Source of the DNA: Pseudomonas entomophila
GTDB taxonomy: Bacteria > Pseudomonadota > Gammaproteobacteria > Pseudomonadales > Pseudomonadaceae
Reading direction: 5' to 3'
Assembly: GCF_029193575.1 (NCBI RefSeq)
Contig: NZ_JARGCS010000008.1
Coordinates: forward strand, 186,001 to 250,000
Length of the DNA stretch: 64,000 bases
Positions 18,481 through 30,228 of this stretch are shown one piece after another. The notes beneath the pieces were generated by a model. That model had not been told where the DNA came from. It did no database searches and was given only the letters and a program-made list of their open reading frames with translations. The position numbers were made by a program, and so were the translations under genes. Within the stretch, counting starts at the first letter, position 1. Each line of letters starts with the position of its first letter.

Positions 18481-19554
18481 ATGTTCAAGGCCTTCTGGAG
18501 CCTGTGCTTGAGCCTGCCCTTGGCAGCCAGCGCACAGGCCGCTTCGGTGGTGTTTCTCAACCCGGGCCTTGCCAACGAAACGTTCTGGGTCAGTTACTCA
18601 CGCTTCATGCAGGCCGCCGCCGACGACTTGGGCATGGAATTGCGCGTGCACTATGCCGAACGTGACCCGCAGCGCCTGTTGGAGCAAGCCCGTGAGACAT
18701 TGCAAGGGCCCGCGCGCCCCGATTACCTGGTGCTGGTGAACGAGCAGTATGTGGCGCCGGAGATCATGCGCCTGTCCCGTGGCAGCGGGGTGAAGCTGTT
18801 CGCGGTCAATAACGGCCTGACCGACAGCCAGGCGCAGACCGTCCAGGCGCACCCGGACAACTACGATTCGCTACTGGGCACCTTCGTTGGAAATGACGAA
18901 CAGGCCGGCTACCAGATGCTGCGCGAGCTGGCCGCGCGGTTGCCGGCCTCCCGCGAACCGGTGGAGCTCGTGGCCTTCGCCGGTATCAACACCACCCCAG
19001 CCTCTCGGTTGCGCGAACAGGGCATGCGCCGCGCCCTGGCGGAGTTGCCGCAGGTGCGCCTGCGCCAAGTGGTGTACGGCGGTTGGAACCGCCAGCGGGC
19101 GTTCGAGCAGGCGCAACTGCTGGTTCGTCGCTACCCGAATGTGCGCTTGGTGTGGTCGGCCAATGACGAGATGGCCTTCGGCGCCATGCAGGCCTTCGAG
19201 GCGGCAGGCCGTGTGCCTGGGCGCGAGGTGTTGTTCAGTGCCGTCAACAGCTCGCCCGAGGCGCTGCGCGCGCGGATCGATGGGCGCCTGGGCGTTCTGA
19301 TGGGCGGGCACTTCACGCTGGGCGGCTGGGCCATGGTGGTGTTGCACGACGACGCGCATGGCCTGCCCGCCGACCGTGATGGCCAGCGTGTGCATCGCTT
19401 GCCGGTGTTGCAACTGATCGATCCGACCAAAGCGCGGCGCTGGCTCAAACTGATGGATCAGGACGGCTATGGCATCGATTTCCAGCGTTTCAGCGCCGAA
19501 GGGCGCCCGGCCGATTACCGCTACCCGTTCCTCGCGTCGCCCGTCGATTATTGA
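18481..19554 (+). CDS. Periplasmic sugar/autoinducer-type ABC substrate-binding protein
   Basis: 357 residues from the ATG at 18481, chosen for AAGGA upstream and because it begins directly with a signal peptide (LSLPLAASAQA). Type I periplasmic binding fold: ASVVFLNPGLANETFWVSYS, DYLVLVNEQYVAPEIMR, FVGNDEQAGYQMLRELA, VWSANDEMAFGAMQAFEAAG. This resembles LuxP/ribose-binding-like proteins. No permease or sensor kinase gene is adjacent, so it may serve a two-component or GGDEF sensor rather than transport; the ligand is unknown. Divergent from cysI. Confidence 0.85.
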   Translation: MFKAFWSLCLSLPLAASAQAASVVFLNPGLANETFWVSYSRFMQAAADDLGMELRVHYAERDPQRLLEQARETLQGPARPDYLVLVNEQYVAPEIMRLSRGSGVKLFAVNNGLTDSQAQTVQAHPDNYDSLLGTFVGNDEQAGYQMLRELAARLPASREPVELVAFAGINTTPASRLREQGMRRALAELPQVRLRQVVYGGWNRQRAFEQAQLLVRRYPNVRLVWSANDEMAFGAMQAFEAAGRVPGREVLFSAVNSSPEALRARIDGRLGVLMGGHFTLGGWAMVVLHDDAHGLPADRDGQRVHRLPVLQLIDPTKARRWLKLMDQDGYGIDFQRFSAEGRPADYRYPFLASPVDY

Positions 19555-19639
19555 AAGACCTTTCTTGAGAGAAGGGCATTGCTGGGCTTAACTGCTGCGT
19601 GTGAAGTGCATTCCCATAACCACTACAAGAGGCAATGCA

Positions 19640-19753
19640 ATGGGAAACCCGACCAAGCTCCGCAAGCCTGACAGCAGTGTCGACGCCTGGGCGATCCTGT
19701 GCCTGATCGTCCTTGTCGTCGTGACGGCTGTGTATTGGGTCAGCCACCAGTAA
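19640..19753 (+). CDS. Small single-pass membrane protein
   Basis: 37 residues (starts MGNPTKLRKPDSS, ends YWVSHQ). AAGAGG lies 8 bp upstream of the ATG. A charged N-terminus of about 16 residues is followed by one hydrophobic helix (AILCLIVLVVVTAVYWV), so an N-in single-span inner-membrane protein is predicted. A strong terminator follows the stop. Function unknown; too short to be found by length-based gene calling. Confidence 0.7.
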   Translation: MGNPTKLRKPDSSVDAWAILCLIVLVVVTAVYWVSHQ

Positions 19754-19786
19754 CGCGATGCTCTAGACCGTGAAGTGAAACCTGAG

Positions 19787-19825
19787 CCGCCCGTGGAAGG
19801 GATTTCCGCGGGCGGGTTGCGTTTT
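19787..19825 (+). terminator. Terminator after the 37-residue membrane protein gene
   Basis: CCGCCCGTGGAA and TTTCCGCGGGCGG pair around GGGA with one G-T mismatch, followed by GTTGCGTTTT. Confidence 0.8.
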
Positions 19826-19856
19826 GCGTGGGCGGATTTGTGGTGTCGGTACCGTT

Positions 19857-19884
19857 CCTATCGCGGGGCAAGCCCGCGACAGGG
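19857..19884. repeat. REP palindrome
   Basis: CCTATCGCGGGGCAAGCCCG followed by CGACAGGG; single REP unit next to the DUF2970 stop codon. Confidence 0.8.
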
Positions 19885-19896
19885 ACGCTATTGACG

Positions 19897-20115
19897 CTAA
19901 CGGGCCGTGAGGTGCATCGCCAACTGCACCAGGCCGATCAGCACCAGAATGAACACCAGGGTGAACAGCGTGCCGAGCACGATGAAATGGCTGGCCTTGC
20001 CGTGGGTGAAGTCGCGGGCGCGGTTCTTGCCGCTCTGCACGCCGAAGGCGGCGGCGAGGATGCTGTGCAGCATCTGCCAGAAGGTGGGCGGTTTGCCTTG
20101 GGTGGAGTCGTCCAT
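19897..20115 (-). CDS. DUF2970 small membrane protein
   Basis: 72 residues. Characteristic DUF2970 N-terminal pattern FWQMLHSILAAAFGVQSGKN, then RARDFTHGKASHFI, followed by one long hydrophobic helix (IVLGTLFTLVFILVLIGLV). Predicted inner-membrane protein, function unknown. It lies downstream of metH on the same strand, separated by a palindromic repeat. Confidence 0.88.
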   Translation of the reverse strand: MDDSTQGKPPTFWQMLHSILAAAFGVQSGKNRARDFTHGKASHFIVLGTLFTLVFILVLIGLVQLAMHLTAR

Positions 20116-20164
20116 GAGGGGCTCCTGAAGGTTTCGGAAGCGATCAGGGACAGTGTAGACAGTG

Positions 20165-20200
20165 GCGGCAAGCCCGCTCCTGCAGGAGTGGGCTTGCCGC
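20165..20200. repeat. REP-derived near-perfect palindrome between metH and DUF2970
   Basis: GGCAAGCCCGCTCC-TGCA-GGAGTGGGCTTGCC inverted repeat, with one mismatch in the stem. It lies 21 bp past the metH stop and could act as its terminator or an RNA-stabilising hairpin. Confidence 0.75.
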
Positions 20201-20220
20201 GCGATGAGGCCGTCTCGACC

Positions 20221-23928
<3,708 letters not shown>

Positions 23929-24011
23929 AGGAACTACCTGGTCGGGCAAATATCAGAAGGTGCGGAATAATAACAAAGCTGCACGGATTTTAGGCGTTTC
24001 GGCAAAACTCA

Positions 24012-24024
24012 TGAATTTGATTCA
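24012..24024 (-). promoter_or_regulatory. MetR-type box upstream of metH
   Basis: TGAATTTGATTCA fits the MetR consensus TGAA-N5-TTCA exactly, 84 bp upstream of the metH ATG and 92 bp from the cti start. On the minus strand its right half provides TTCATG, 17 bp before TAAAAT (23987-23992), a plausible -35/-10 pair for metH. Confidence 0.65.
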
Positions 24025-24115
24025 TGTTGCCGCGCACACAGGCCCGGCAACCCAGGGCCGCCCAAGGACAGGTAGGCAAATCGTGACAGCTATCAAGAAT
24101 CAGGACATTCGGCAC

Positions 24116-26416
24116 ATGGTGCATCGTTTTCTTGCCGGCGCCTTCGCCCTGCTCATCAGCGGCGTGGCGGTCGGGCAAGCCCCGCAATCCAGCCCGGCAA
24201 TCTCCTATGCCCGGGACATCCAACCCATCTTCACCGAGAAATGCGTGGCTTGCCACGCGTGCAACGACGCCGCCTGCCAACTCAACCTGGGCAGCGCCGA
24301 GGGTGCCGAGCGCGGCGCCTCCAAGGTGCCGGTGTACCAGGGCGAACGCAGCCAGGCGGTGCCCACCACGCGACTGTTCTATGACGCCCAGGGGGAAGAG
24401 GCCTGGCGCAAGAAGGGCTTCTATTCGGTGCTCGATGCCCAAGGCAGCCAGGCGGCGCTGATGGCACGCATGCTCGAACTGGGCCACAGGACCCCGCTCA
24501 CGCCCAACGCCAAGCTGCCCGAGGAGATCGTCCTGGGGCTGAACCGCAACAACATGTGCCCCTTGCCCCACGAGTTCGACGCCTATGCCGGCGCCCACCC
24601 CAAGGAGGGCATGCCGCTGGCGGTGACCGGCTTGACCGACCAGGAGTACCAGACCCTGCAGCGTTGGCTGGCGGCGGGCGCGCCGGTGGAGTCGCAGGCG
24701 ATTCTGCCGAGCCCGAGCGAAGCCCGGCAGATCGCCGACTGGGAGGAGCTGCTCAACCGCCCAGGCGCCACCGAGGCGCTGGTGGGTCGCTGGCTGTACG
24801 AGCACCTGTTCCTCGCGCACATCCACTTCGTCGGCGGCGAGCCTGGCCACTTCTTCCAGTGGGTGCGTTCGCGCACGCCAAGCGGCCAGCCGGTGGACCT
24901 GATCGCCACGCGCCGGCCGAACGACCCGCCAGGCACCGATTTCTACTATCGCCTGGTACCGGTCGCGGGCGTGATCGTGCACAAGACCCATATCACCTAC
25001 CCGATGGGCCCGCAGAAGCTCAAGCGGGTCAAGCAGCTGTTCTACAGCGGTGACTGGCACGCCACATCGCTGCCCGGCTATGGCCCACGGCACCGGGCCA
25101 ACCCGTTCGAGACCTTCGAGGCGATCCCGGCGGTGGCGCGCTACCAGTTCATGTTGGACAACGCCGAATACTTCGTGCGCACGTTCATCCGTGGCCCGGT
25201 CTGCCGTGGGCAGATCGCCACCGACGTGATTCGCGACAATTTCTGGGCACTGTTCCAGGAACCGGCCCACGACCGCTACGTCACCGATGCCACCTACCGT
25301 GGCGAGGCCACGCCGCTGCTGGCCATGCCGGGGCAGATCGACGACGTGGGCAGCGTCCTGAGCCTGTGGCACGCCTACCGCGACAAGCGCAACGAATACG
25401 AGAAGCTGCGCCGGGAAGCCTACGCCGAGCTCCCGCCACCGAGTTGGTCGACCCTGTGGGCGGGCAATGACAACGCGCTGCTGACGATCTTCCGTCACTT
25501 CGACAGCGCCTCGGTGACCAAGGGCCTGATCGGTGACGTGCCGCTGACCACTTGGCTGTTCGACTACCCACTGTTCGAGCGCACCTACTACCAGCTGGCG
25601 GTGAACTTCGACGTGTTCGGCAACGTCTCGCACCAGTTGCAGACGCGCCTGTACTTCGACCTGATCCGCAATGGCGCCGAGGTCAACTTCCTGCGCCTGA
25701 TGCCGGCCGACAAGCGCGGCGCGATCCTCAGCGACTGGTACCAGAACAGCGGCAAGGTGAAGATGTGGCTCGACTACACCGACATCGACACCCGCACGCC
25801 GAGTGGCCTGGCGCTGAGTGAGCACAACCCGCGCCGCGACTTCGGCCTTAAGCTGTTGCAGCGTGTCGGCAGCCTCAACGCCACGCCCGACCCGATCAAC
25901 CGCTGCACCGGCGCCTACTGCTCGCGGCCGCAGATGACCCCGGAGTTCCGCGACGTCGAGCAGAGCCTGAGCCGTCTGGTATCGCGCCCGGCGGCAGGGC
26001 TGAAAGTGATCGGTCAGCTGCCTGAGGCGACCATGCTGCGCATCGAAGGGCAGGGCGGTCAGCGCCAGGTCTACAGCCTGCTGCGCAACCGTGCCCACAG
26101 CAACGTGGCGTTTCTGCTCGGCGAGGCGTACCGCTACCAGCCGGGGTTGGACACCCTGACCCTGGTGCCGGGTGTGCTCAGCAGCTACCCGAACTTCATG
26201 TTCAACATTCCGGCAGGCGATGTGCCGGAGTTCGTCGAGGACATGGAGGCTGCGCGCGACGACTCGGCCAAGTTCGAGCGCGTCGTCCAGCGCTGGGGCG
26301 TGCGCCGCAGCCACCCCGAGTTCTGGCGCTACTTCCATGACCTGAACACCTTCATCAAGCAAACCCAGCCAGTGGAGGCGGGGGTGCTGGACATGAACCG
26401 CTACGAGAACCTCTGA
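24116..26416 (+). CDS. cti: Fatty acid cis/trans isomerase, cytochrome c-type
   Basis: 766 residues, matching the P. putida Cti length, from the ATG at 24116 with AGGA about 10 bp upstream (a GTG at 24083 is an alternative). Periplasmic: signal peptide FLAGAFALLISGVAVGQA. It isomerises cis-unsaturated membrane lipid acyl chains to trans under solvent or heat stress. The heme-binding motif CVACH lies near residue 40 of the precursor, followed by a large C-terminal domain typical of the family. Known to be beside metH in P. putida, as here. Followed by a strong hairpin. Confidence 0.95.
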   Translation: MVHRFLAGAFALLISGVAVGQAPQSSPAISYARDIQPIFTEKCVACHACNDAACQLNLGSAEGAERGASKVPVYQGERSQAVPTTRLFYDAQGEEAWRKKGFYSVLDAQGSQAALMARMLELGHRTPLTPNAKLPEEIVLGLNRNNMCPLPHEFDAYAGAHPKEGMPLAVTGLTDQEYQTLQRWLAAGAPVESQAILPSPSEARQIADWEELLNRPGATEALVGRWLYEHLFLAHIHFVGGEPGHFFQWVRSRTPSGQPVDLIATRRPNDPPGTDFYYRLVPVAGVIVHKTHITYPMGPQKLKRVKQLFYSGDWHATSLPGYGPRHRANPFETFEAIPAVARYQFMLDNAEYFVRTFIRGPVCRGQIATDVIRDNFWALFQEPAHDRYVTDATYRGEATPLLAMPGQIDDVGSVLSLWHAYRDKRNEYEKLRREAYAELPPPSWSTLWAGNDNALLTIFRHFDSASVTKGLIGDVPLTTWLFDYPLFERTYYQLAVNFDVFGNVSHQLQTRLYFDLIRNGAEVNFLRLMPADKRGAILSDWYQNSGKVKMWLDYTDIDTRTPSGLALSEHNPRRDFGLKLLQRVGSLNATPDPINRCTGAYCSRPQMTPEFRDVEQSLSRLVSRPAAGLKVIGQLPEATMLRIEGQGGQRQVYSLLRNRAHSNVAFLLGEAYRYQPGLDTLTLVPGVLSSYPNFMFNIPAGDVPEFVEDMEAARDDSAKFERVVQRWGVRRSHPEFWRYFHDLNTFIKQTQPVEAGVLDMNRYENL

Positions 26417-26421
26417 TCGAT

Positions 26422-26452
26422 TGCCGGGAAAGGCGCCTGACCTTTCCCGGCA
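26422..26452 (+). terminator. 12-bp perfect stem after cti
   Basis: TGCCGGGAAAGG and CCTTTCCCGGCA flank a 7-nt loop, 5 bp beyond the cti stop codon. No U-tract follows, so it may be an attenuating or stabilising hairpin. Confidence 0.65.
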
Positions 26453-26500
26453 TCCTGCGGTCGGACTGTCGAGTGGTTCCGGTTGCAGCCCGGCAATCCC

Positions 26501-26526
26501 TGTCGGAGCGGGCTTGCCCCGCGATC
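26501..26526. repeat. REP palindrome
   Basis: TGTCGGAGCGGGCTTGCCCC followed by GCGATC; a single unit in the cti-acyltransferase gap. Confidence 0.75.
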
Positions 26527-26593
26527 GAGCGCGCGGCGCTCGTCCCGGGCGTACCACCGGAACCTGAATGCACCGAAAACCGCAGGACAACCC

Positions 26594-27628
26594 ATGCTGT
26601 ATTCGCTTCAGGCTCTCCGTGCCTTCGCTGCCTGGCTGGTGGTCTGCCACCACTTCATGCAGATCTTCTTCGACTTCAACGCCAAAGGCCCCGTTGGCCG
26701 CCTACTCTCCGAAAGAGGCGCCGTGGGCGTCGACATCTTCTTCGTGATCAGTGGGCTGGTGATCTACCTCTCGACCCGCGACAAGGACATCGCCCCGCGT
26801 CAGTTCCTGCTCAACCGCGCCCTGCGCATCGTGCCCGCGTACTGGTTCTACACCCTGCTCATGGCCCTGCTGTTGCTGGTCGCCAGCCGTTGGATGCCGC
26901 ACCAGGTGTTCGAATGGCAGCACCTGCTGCTGTCGCTGCTGTTCGTGCCGGCGGAGAACCCCGGCGGCTATGGCCTTTACCCGACACTCAACGTGGGCTG
27001 GACGCTGAACTTCGAGATGTTCTTCTACCTGCTGTTCGGGTTGGCGTTCCTGGTGCGCCAGCGTCATCACCTGGTGTTGGTCACCGCCGCACTGCTGCTG
27101 GTCAGCGAGGTGTTGGGTCGGTTGGGTGTGCTCAGCCGCTTCTACAACAACGGCATCATCTACGAGTTCCTGCTGGGCATTGCCCTGGGCGTGCTGTACC
27201 GCCGAGGCATGATCCGCGAGGGGCTGTGGCTGCCGCTGGCGGTGTTGGCCATGGCGGGCTACGCGCTGTATCACCTGGATGCCTCCCAGCGCCTGCTGCA
27301 CTGGGGGCTGCCCAGCGCACTGGTGGTGTTGGCGTTCGTCGCCCTGGAGCCGTATTTCCGGGGTAACCGGGTGCTCAAGGCGCTGGGCGACTGCTCCTAC
27401 TCGGTGTACCTGATTCACGTGCTGGTGCTCTATGGCGGCTGGTTCGCCAGCCAGCGCCTGGCCTTGAACCCCTACCTGGTGTTCGCCTTCTGCGTGCCGT
27501 CAATCGGACTATTGTCGTGGTTCAGCTACCACTGGCTGGAACGGGGCCTTTATCGGCGCATGCACGCCTGGCTGCAGGCGCGAAGGGGGCAGGGCCAGGC
27601 GTTGGCGCTTTCCCGAGTCAAATGCTAG
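26594..27628 (+). CDS. Acyltransferase family 3 membrane protein
   Basis: 344 residues from the ATG at 26594 (AGGA 8 bp upstream). An integral membrane O-acyltransferase: LQALRAFAAWLVVCHHF carries the conserved His of the family (VCHH), then SERGAVGVDIFFVISGLVIY and FLLNRALRIVPAYWFYTLL. About ten hydrophobic segments follow. Ends with LGDCSYSVYLIHVLVLY and FSYHWLERGLYRRM, the usual family end motifs. Members acetylate or acylate exopolysaccharide, LPS O-antigen or peptidoglycan; the substrate here is unknown. Lies between cti and nfuA. Confidence 0.9.
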   Translation: MLYSLQALRAFAAWLVVCHHFMQIFFDFNAKGPVGRLLSERGAVGVDIFFVISGLVIYLSTRDKDIAPRQFLLNRALRIVPAYWFYTLLMALLLLVASRWMPHQVFEWQHLLLSLLFVPAENPGGYGLYPTLNVGWTLNFEMFFYLLFGLAFLVRQRHHLVLVTAALLLVSEVLGRLGVLSRFYNNGIIYEFLLGIALGVLYRRGMIREGLWLPLAVLAMAGYALYHLDASQRLLHWGLPSALVVLAFVALEPYFRGNRVLKALGDCSYSVYLIHVLVLYGGWFASQRLALNPYLVFAFCVPSIGLLSWFSYHWLERGLYRRMHAWLQARRGQGQALALSRVKC

Positions 27629-27677
27629 GACTTTGTTCGAAGGCCGGCTTGGCGTACACTGGCCGGCAAGTCTGTGA

Positions 27678-28271
<594 letters not shown>

Positions 28272-28278
28272 TACACCC

Positions 28279-28347
28279 TCTCGCGGGGCAAGCCCGCTCC
28301 TAGAGGTGCGACGCCGCACCTGTAGGAGCGGGCTTGCCCCGCGATTG
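28279..28347. repeat. Inverted pair of REP palindromes
   Basis: Two REP units facing each other: CTCTCGCGGGGCAAGCCCG from 28279, and the mirror unit GAGCGGGCTTGCCCCGCGA ending near 28347. Sits right after nfuA and begins the 348-bp gene-free gap to sco1. Confidence 0.85.
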
Positions 28348-28479
28348 CGTCCGCCCTGGCACCCTGCCTATTCCCAGCCGACCTCTACGGTTGCCGCCCT
28401 CGCCAGGCGTATGGACACGCGACAAAACTGACGCTGCACCTAGCAACAATCTGTTACCGATTCAACCCCTGCGACAACA

Positions 28480-28511
28480 GGCCGCAGCCCGTAAATCAAG
28501 GGCTTGCGGCC
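28480..28511. other. Stem-loop in the 348-bp nfuA-sco1 gap
   Basis: GGCCGCAGCCC and GGGCTTGCGGCC pair with a single bulged T around an 8-9 nt loop. Besides the REP pair this hairpin is the only structure seen in 28348-28619; no convincing small gene or promoter consensus was found. Confidence 0.45.
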
Positions 28512-28619
28512 CATCCCGCCTTGGTCGGGTGGATGGCCTGAGGGTGTCATGCCAGAATGCGCCGGTTTTTCGTCCGGCCCTGCCCAGGGGCCGGCACCTT
28601 CCCTGTAAAGGATGGTTCC

Positions 28620-29228
28620 ATGACTGATCTACTGACCCGGCGCGCGGTCGTCGCCGGGATGGGCGTGCTGGGCCTCGGCCTGCTGGCCGGGTGCAACCCC
28701 GCCCGGGGGCTGGACTTCAAGTACGGCAAGAACATGAGCAACGAGATCCTCGGGCGCTCCTTCCGCCTCAAGGACCCGCAAGGCAACGTGCGCACCCTGT
28801 CGAGTTTCTACGGCTCGATGCCGATGATCTTCTTCGGTTTCACCCAGTGCCCGGCGGTCTGCCCAACCGCCTTGGCGCGTGCGGCGCAGATCAGGAAGAT
28901 GCTGACCGGTCGTGATCGCGACCTGTTCCAGGTGGTGTTCATCACTCTGGACCCGGAGCGCGACACCCCCGAAGTGCTGGACGCCTACGTCAAGGCCTTC
29001 GACCCGTCGTTCGTCGCCCTGACCGGCACCCCCGCGGAAATCGACGAGGTGGCCCGCGAATTCAAGGTGTTCTACGAGAAGGTCCCGGCCGGCGACACCT
29101 ACACCATCTCTCATTCGTCCACCAGCTACGTCTACGACACCCGTGGCACCCTGCGCCTGAGCCTGGGGCATTCGCTGAACGCCAAGGAATGCACCGAAGA
29201 CCTGCGCACTTTGATGGAGATTTGCTAA
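28620..29228 (+). CDS. SCO1/SenC/PrrC family copper chaperone, lipoprotein
   Basis: 202 residues from the ATG at 28620, with AAAGGA just upstream. Tat-like RR in the N-terminus (LLTRRAVVAGMGVLGLG) followed by a lipobox LLAGC, so probably membrane-anchored in the periplasm. The thioredoxin-like SCO domain carries the copper motif CPAVC in GFTQCPAVCPTALARA, and a His (TISHSS) in the conserved position. SCO proteins deliver copper to CuA of cytochrome oxidase, or act as thiol reductants. Its stop overlaps the next start as TAATG. Confidence 0.93.
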   Translation: MTDLLTRRAVVAGMGVLGLGLLAGCNPARGLDFKYGKNMSNEILGRSFRLKDPQGNVRTLSSFYGSMPMIFFGFTQCPAVCPTALARAAQIRKMLTGRDRDLFQVVFITLDPERDTPEVLDAYVKAFDPSFVALTGTPAEIDEVAREFKVFYEKVPAGDTYTISHSSTSYVYDTRGTLRLSLGHSLNAKECTEDLRTLMEIC

Positions 29229-29710
29229 TGGCAATTTCGCTGCAACCGATCAAGCGCGGCCTGGCCGCCCTGGCACTGCTGGGCCTGGCGCTGCCGGCAC
29301 TGGCCGAAACCACCGTAAGCGACGCCTGGGTGCGCGCCAGTGTGCCGCACCAGCAGTCCACCGGTGCCTTCCTGACCCTGACCGCCAGCAGCGACAGCCA
29401 ACTGGTAGGCGTGGCCTCGCCGGTGGCCAAGACCGTGCAGGTCCACGAAATGACCATGAGCGGCGACGTGATGGGCATGCGTGAGGTGAAGGCCGTCGAA
29501 TTGCCTGCCGGCAAGGCGGTGACCCTCGACCCGAATGGCTACCACGTGATGCTCATGGGGTTGAACGGGCAGGTCAAGGAAGGTGAGCAGGTGCCATTGA
29601 CCCTGACCATTGAGGATGGCAAAGGGCAGAAGCAGACCGTCGAGGTCAAGGCGCAGGTCAAGGCGCTGAACGCCGAGATGGGCGAGCACGACCACGCGCA
29701 CATGCATTGA
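29228..29710 (+). CDS. PCuAC periplasmic copper chaperone
   Basis: 160 residues with signal peptide (LAALALLGLALPALA). The PCuAC Cu(I) site is present: VHEMTMSGDVMGMR gives His and Met ligands, and GYHVMLMG provides the second His-x-Met. The C-terminus is His-rich (GEHDHAHMH). Translationally coupled to the SCO gene (1-bp overlap). Together they form a copper delivery pair for CuA-type cytochrome oxidase. A strong terminator follows. Confidence 0.93.
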   Translation: MAISLQPIKRGLAALALLGLALPALAETTVSDAWVRASVPHQQSTGAFLTLTASSDSQLVGVASPVAKTVQVHEMTMSGDVMGMREVKAVELPAGKAVTLDPNGYHVMLMGLNGQVKEGEQVPLTLTIEDGKGQKQTVEVKAQVKALNAEMGEHDHAHMH

Positions 29711-29729
29711 TCGTCGGTTGAGTTGAGGC

Positions 29730-29795
29730 AAGGGACCGCTGCGCACTCCCTCGCGGGTTTGCCCCGGGAAGGGCGCGCAGCGGTCCCTTTGTATT
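29730..29795 (+). terminator. Terminator after sco-pcuAC
   Basis: AAGGGACCGCTGCGC and GCGCAGCGGTCCCTT are perfectly complementary over 15 bp, followed by TGTATTTT. Confidence 0.88.
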
Positions 29796-29806
29796 TTGGT
29801 GCTCGA

Positions 29807-30034
29807 TCAGCTACGAAACCGCGGCAACGGCCGGTCGATGGTGAGCGAGGTCAGGGTCTTGCGGACCTGGGCTTCATCGGCTTCGAGCGCCTTGAGGCTG
29901 GCGCGGATCTTGCCGGCGGCGGGCACATCGCCCTGCCGGTCGATCCAGTCGGCGATTTCCTTGCAGGCGCTGCTAAGGCACGCCTGGCGCTGGTTCATCA
30001 GCGTGATGAGGGTGGTGAGCTCTCGTTCGGACAT
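29807..30034 (-). CDS. Hypothetical small helical protein
   Basis: 75 residues, hydrophilic and helical (MSERELTTLITLMNQRQACL). Two cysteines five apart (CLSSAC) in the first third; no signal or membrane segment. A good Shine-Dalgarno (GGAGGA) lies upstream. No family recognised. Convergent with pcuAC across the terminator. Confidence 0.65.
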   Translation of the reverse strand: MSERELTTLITLMNQRQACLSSACKEIADWIDRQGDVPAAGKIRASLKALEADEAQVRKTLTSLTIDRPLPRFRS

Positions 30035-30228
30035 GGCGGGATCCTCCGTTCAGCCCTGTCAGTGTAGCAGTGCTGGCCAGACCTGCCCGGCCGCGCCCCA
30101 TGGCGGCGGGCATTCAGACAATTTGAAACAGCTTGGCCCCCGTCACCGGGCGCGTTTCCCCCTATTCTCACTCCCTCGGATTGCCCGCCCCGGGCATCGA
30201 CACGGCCTCCCGAACGAGGTGCAAGGAC

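Noticed and set aside
23929..24115. Cobalamin riboswitch upstream of metH
   Set aside because: No B12-box (GCCACTG-like) or the needed length in the leader; the MetR-type box explains regulation better.
23990..26653. 887-codon open frame antisense to cti
   Set aside because: Shadow of cti; no recognisable domain, and it runs through the metH-cti promoter region.
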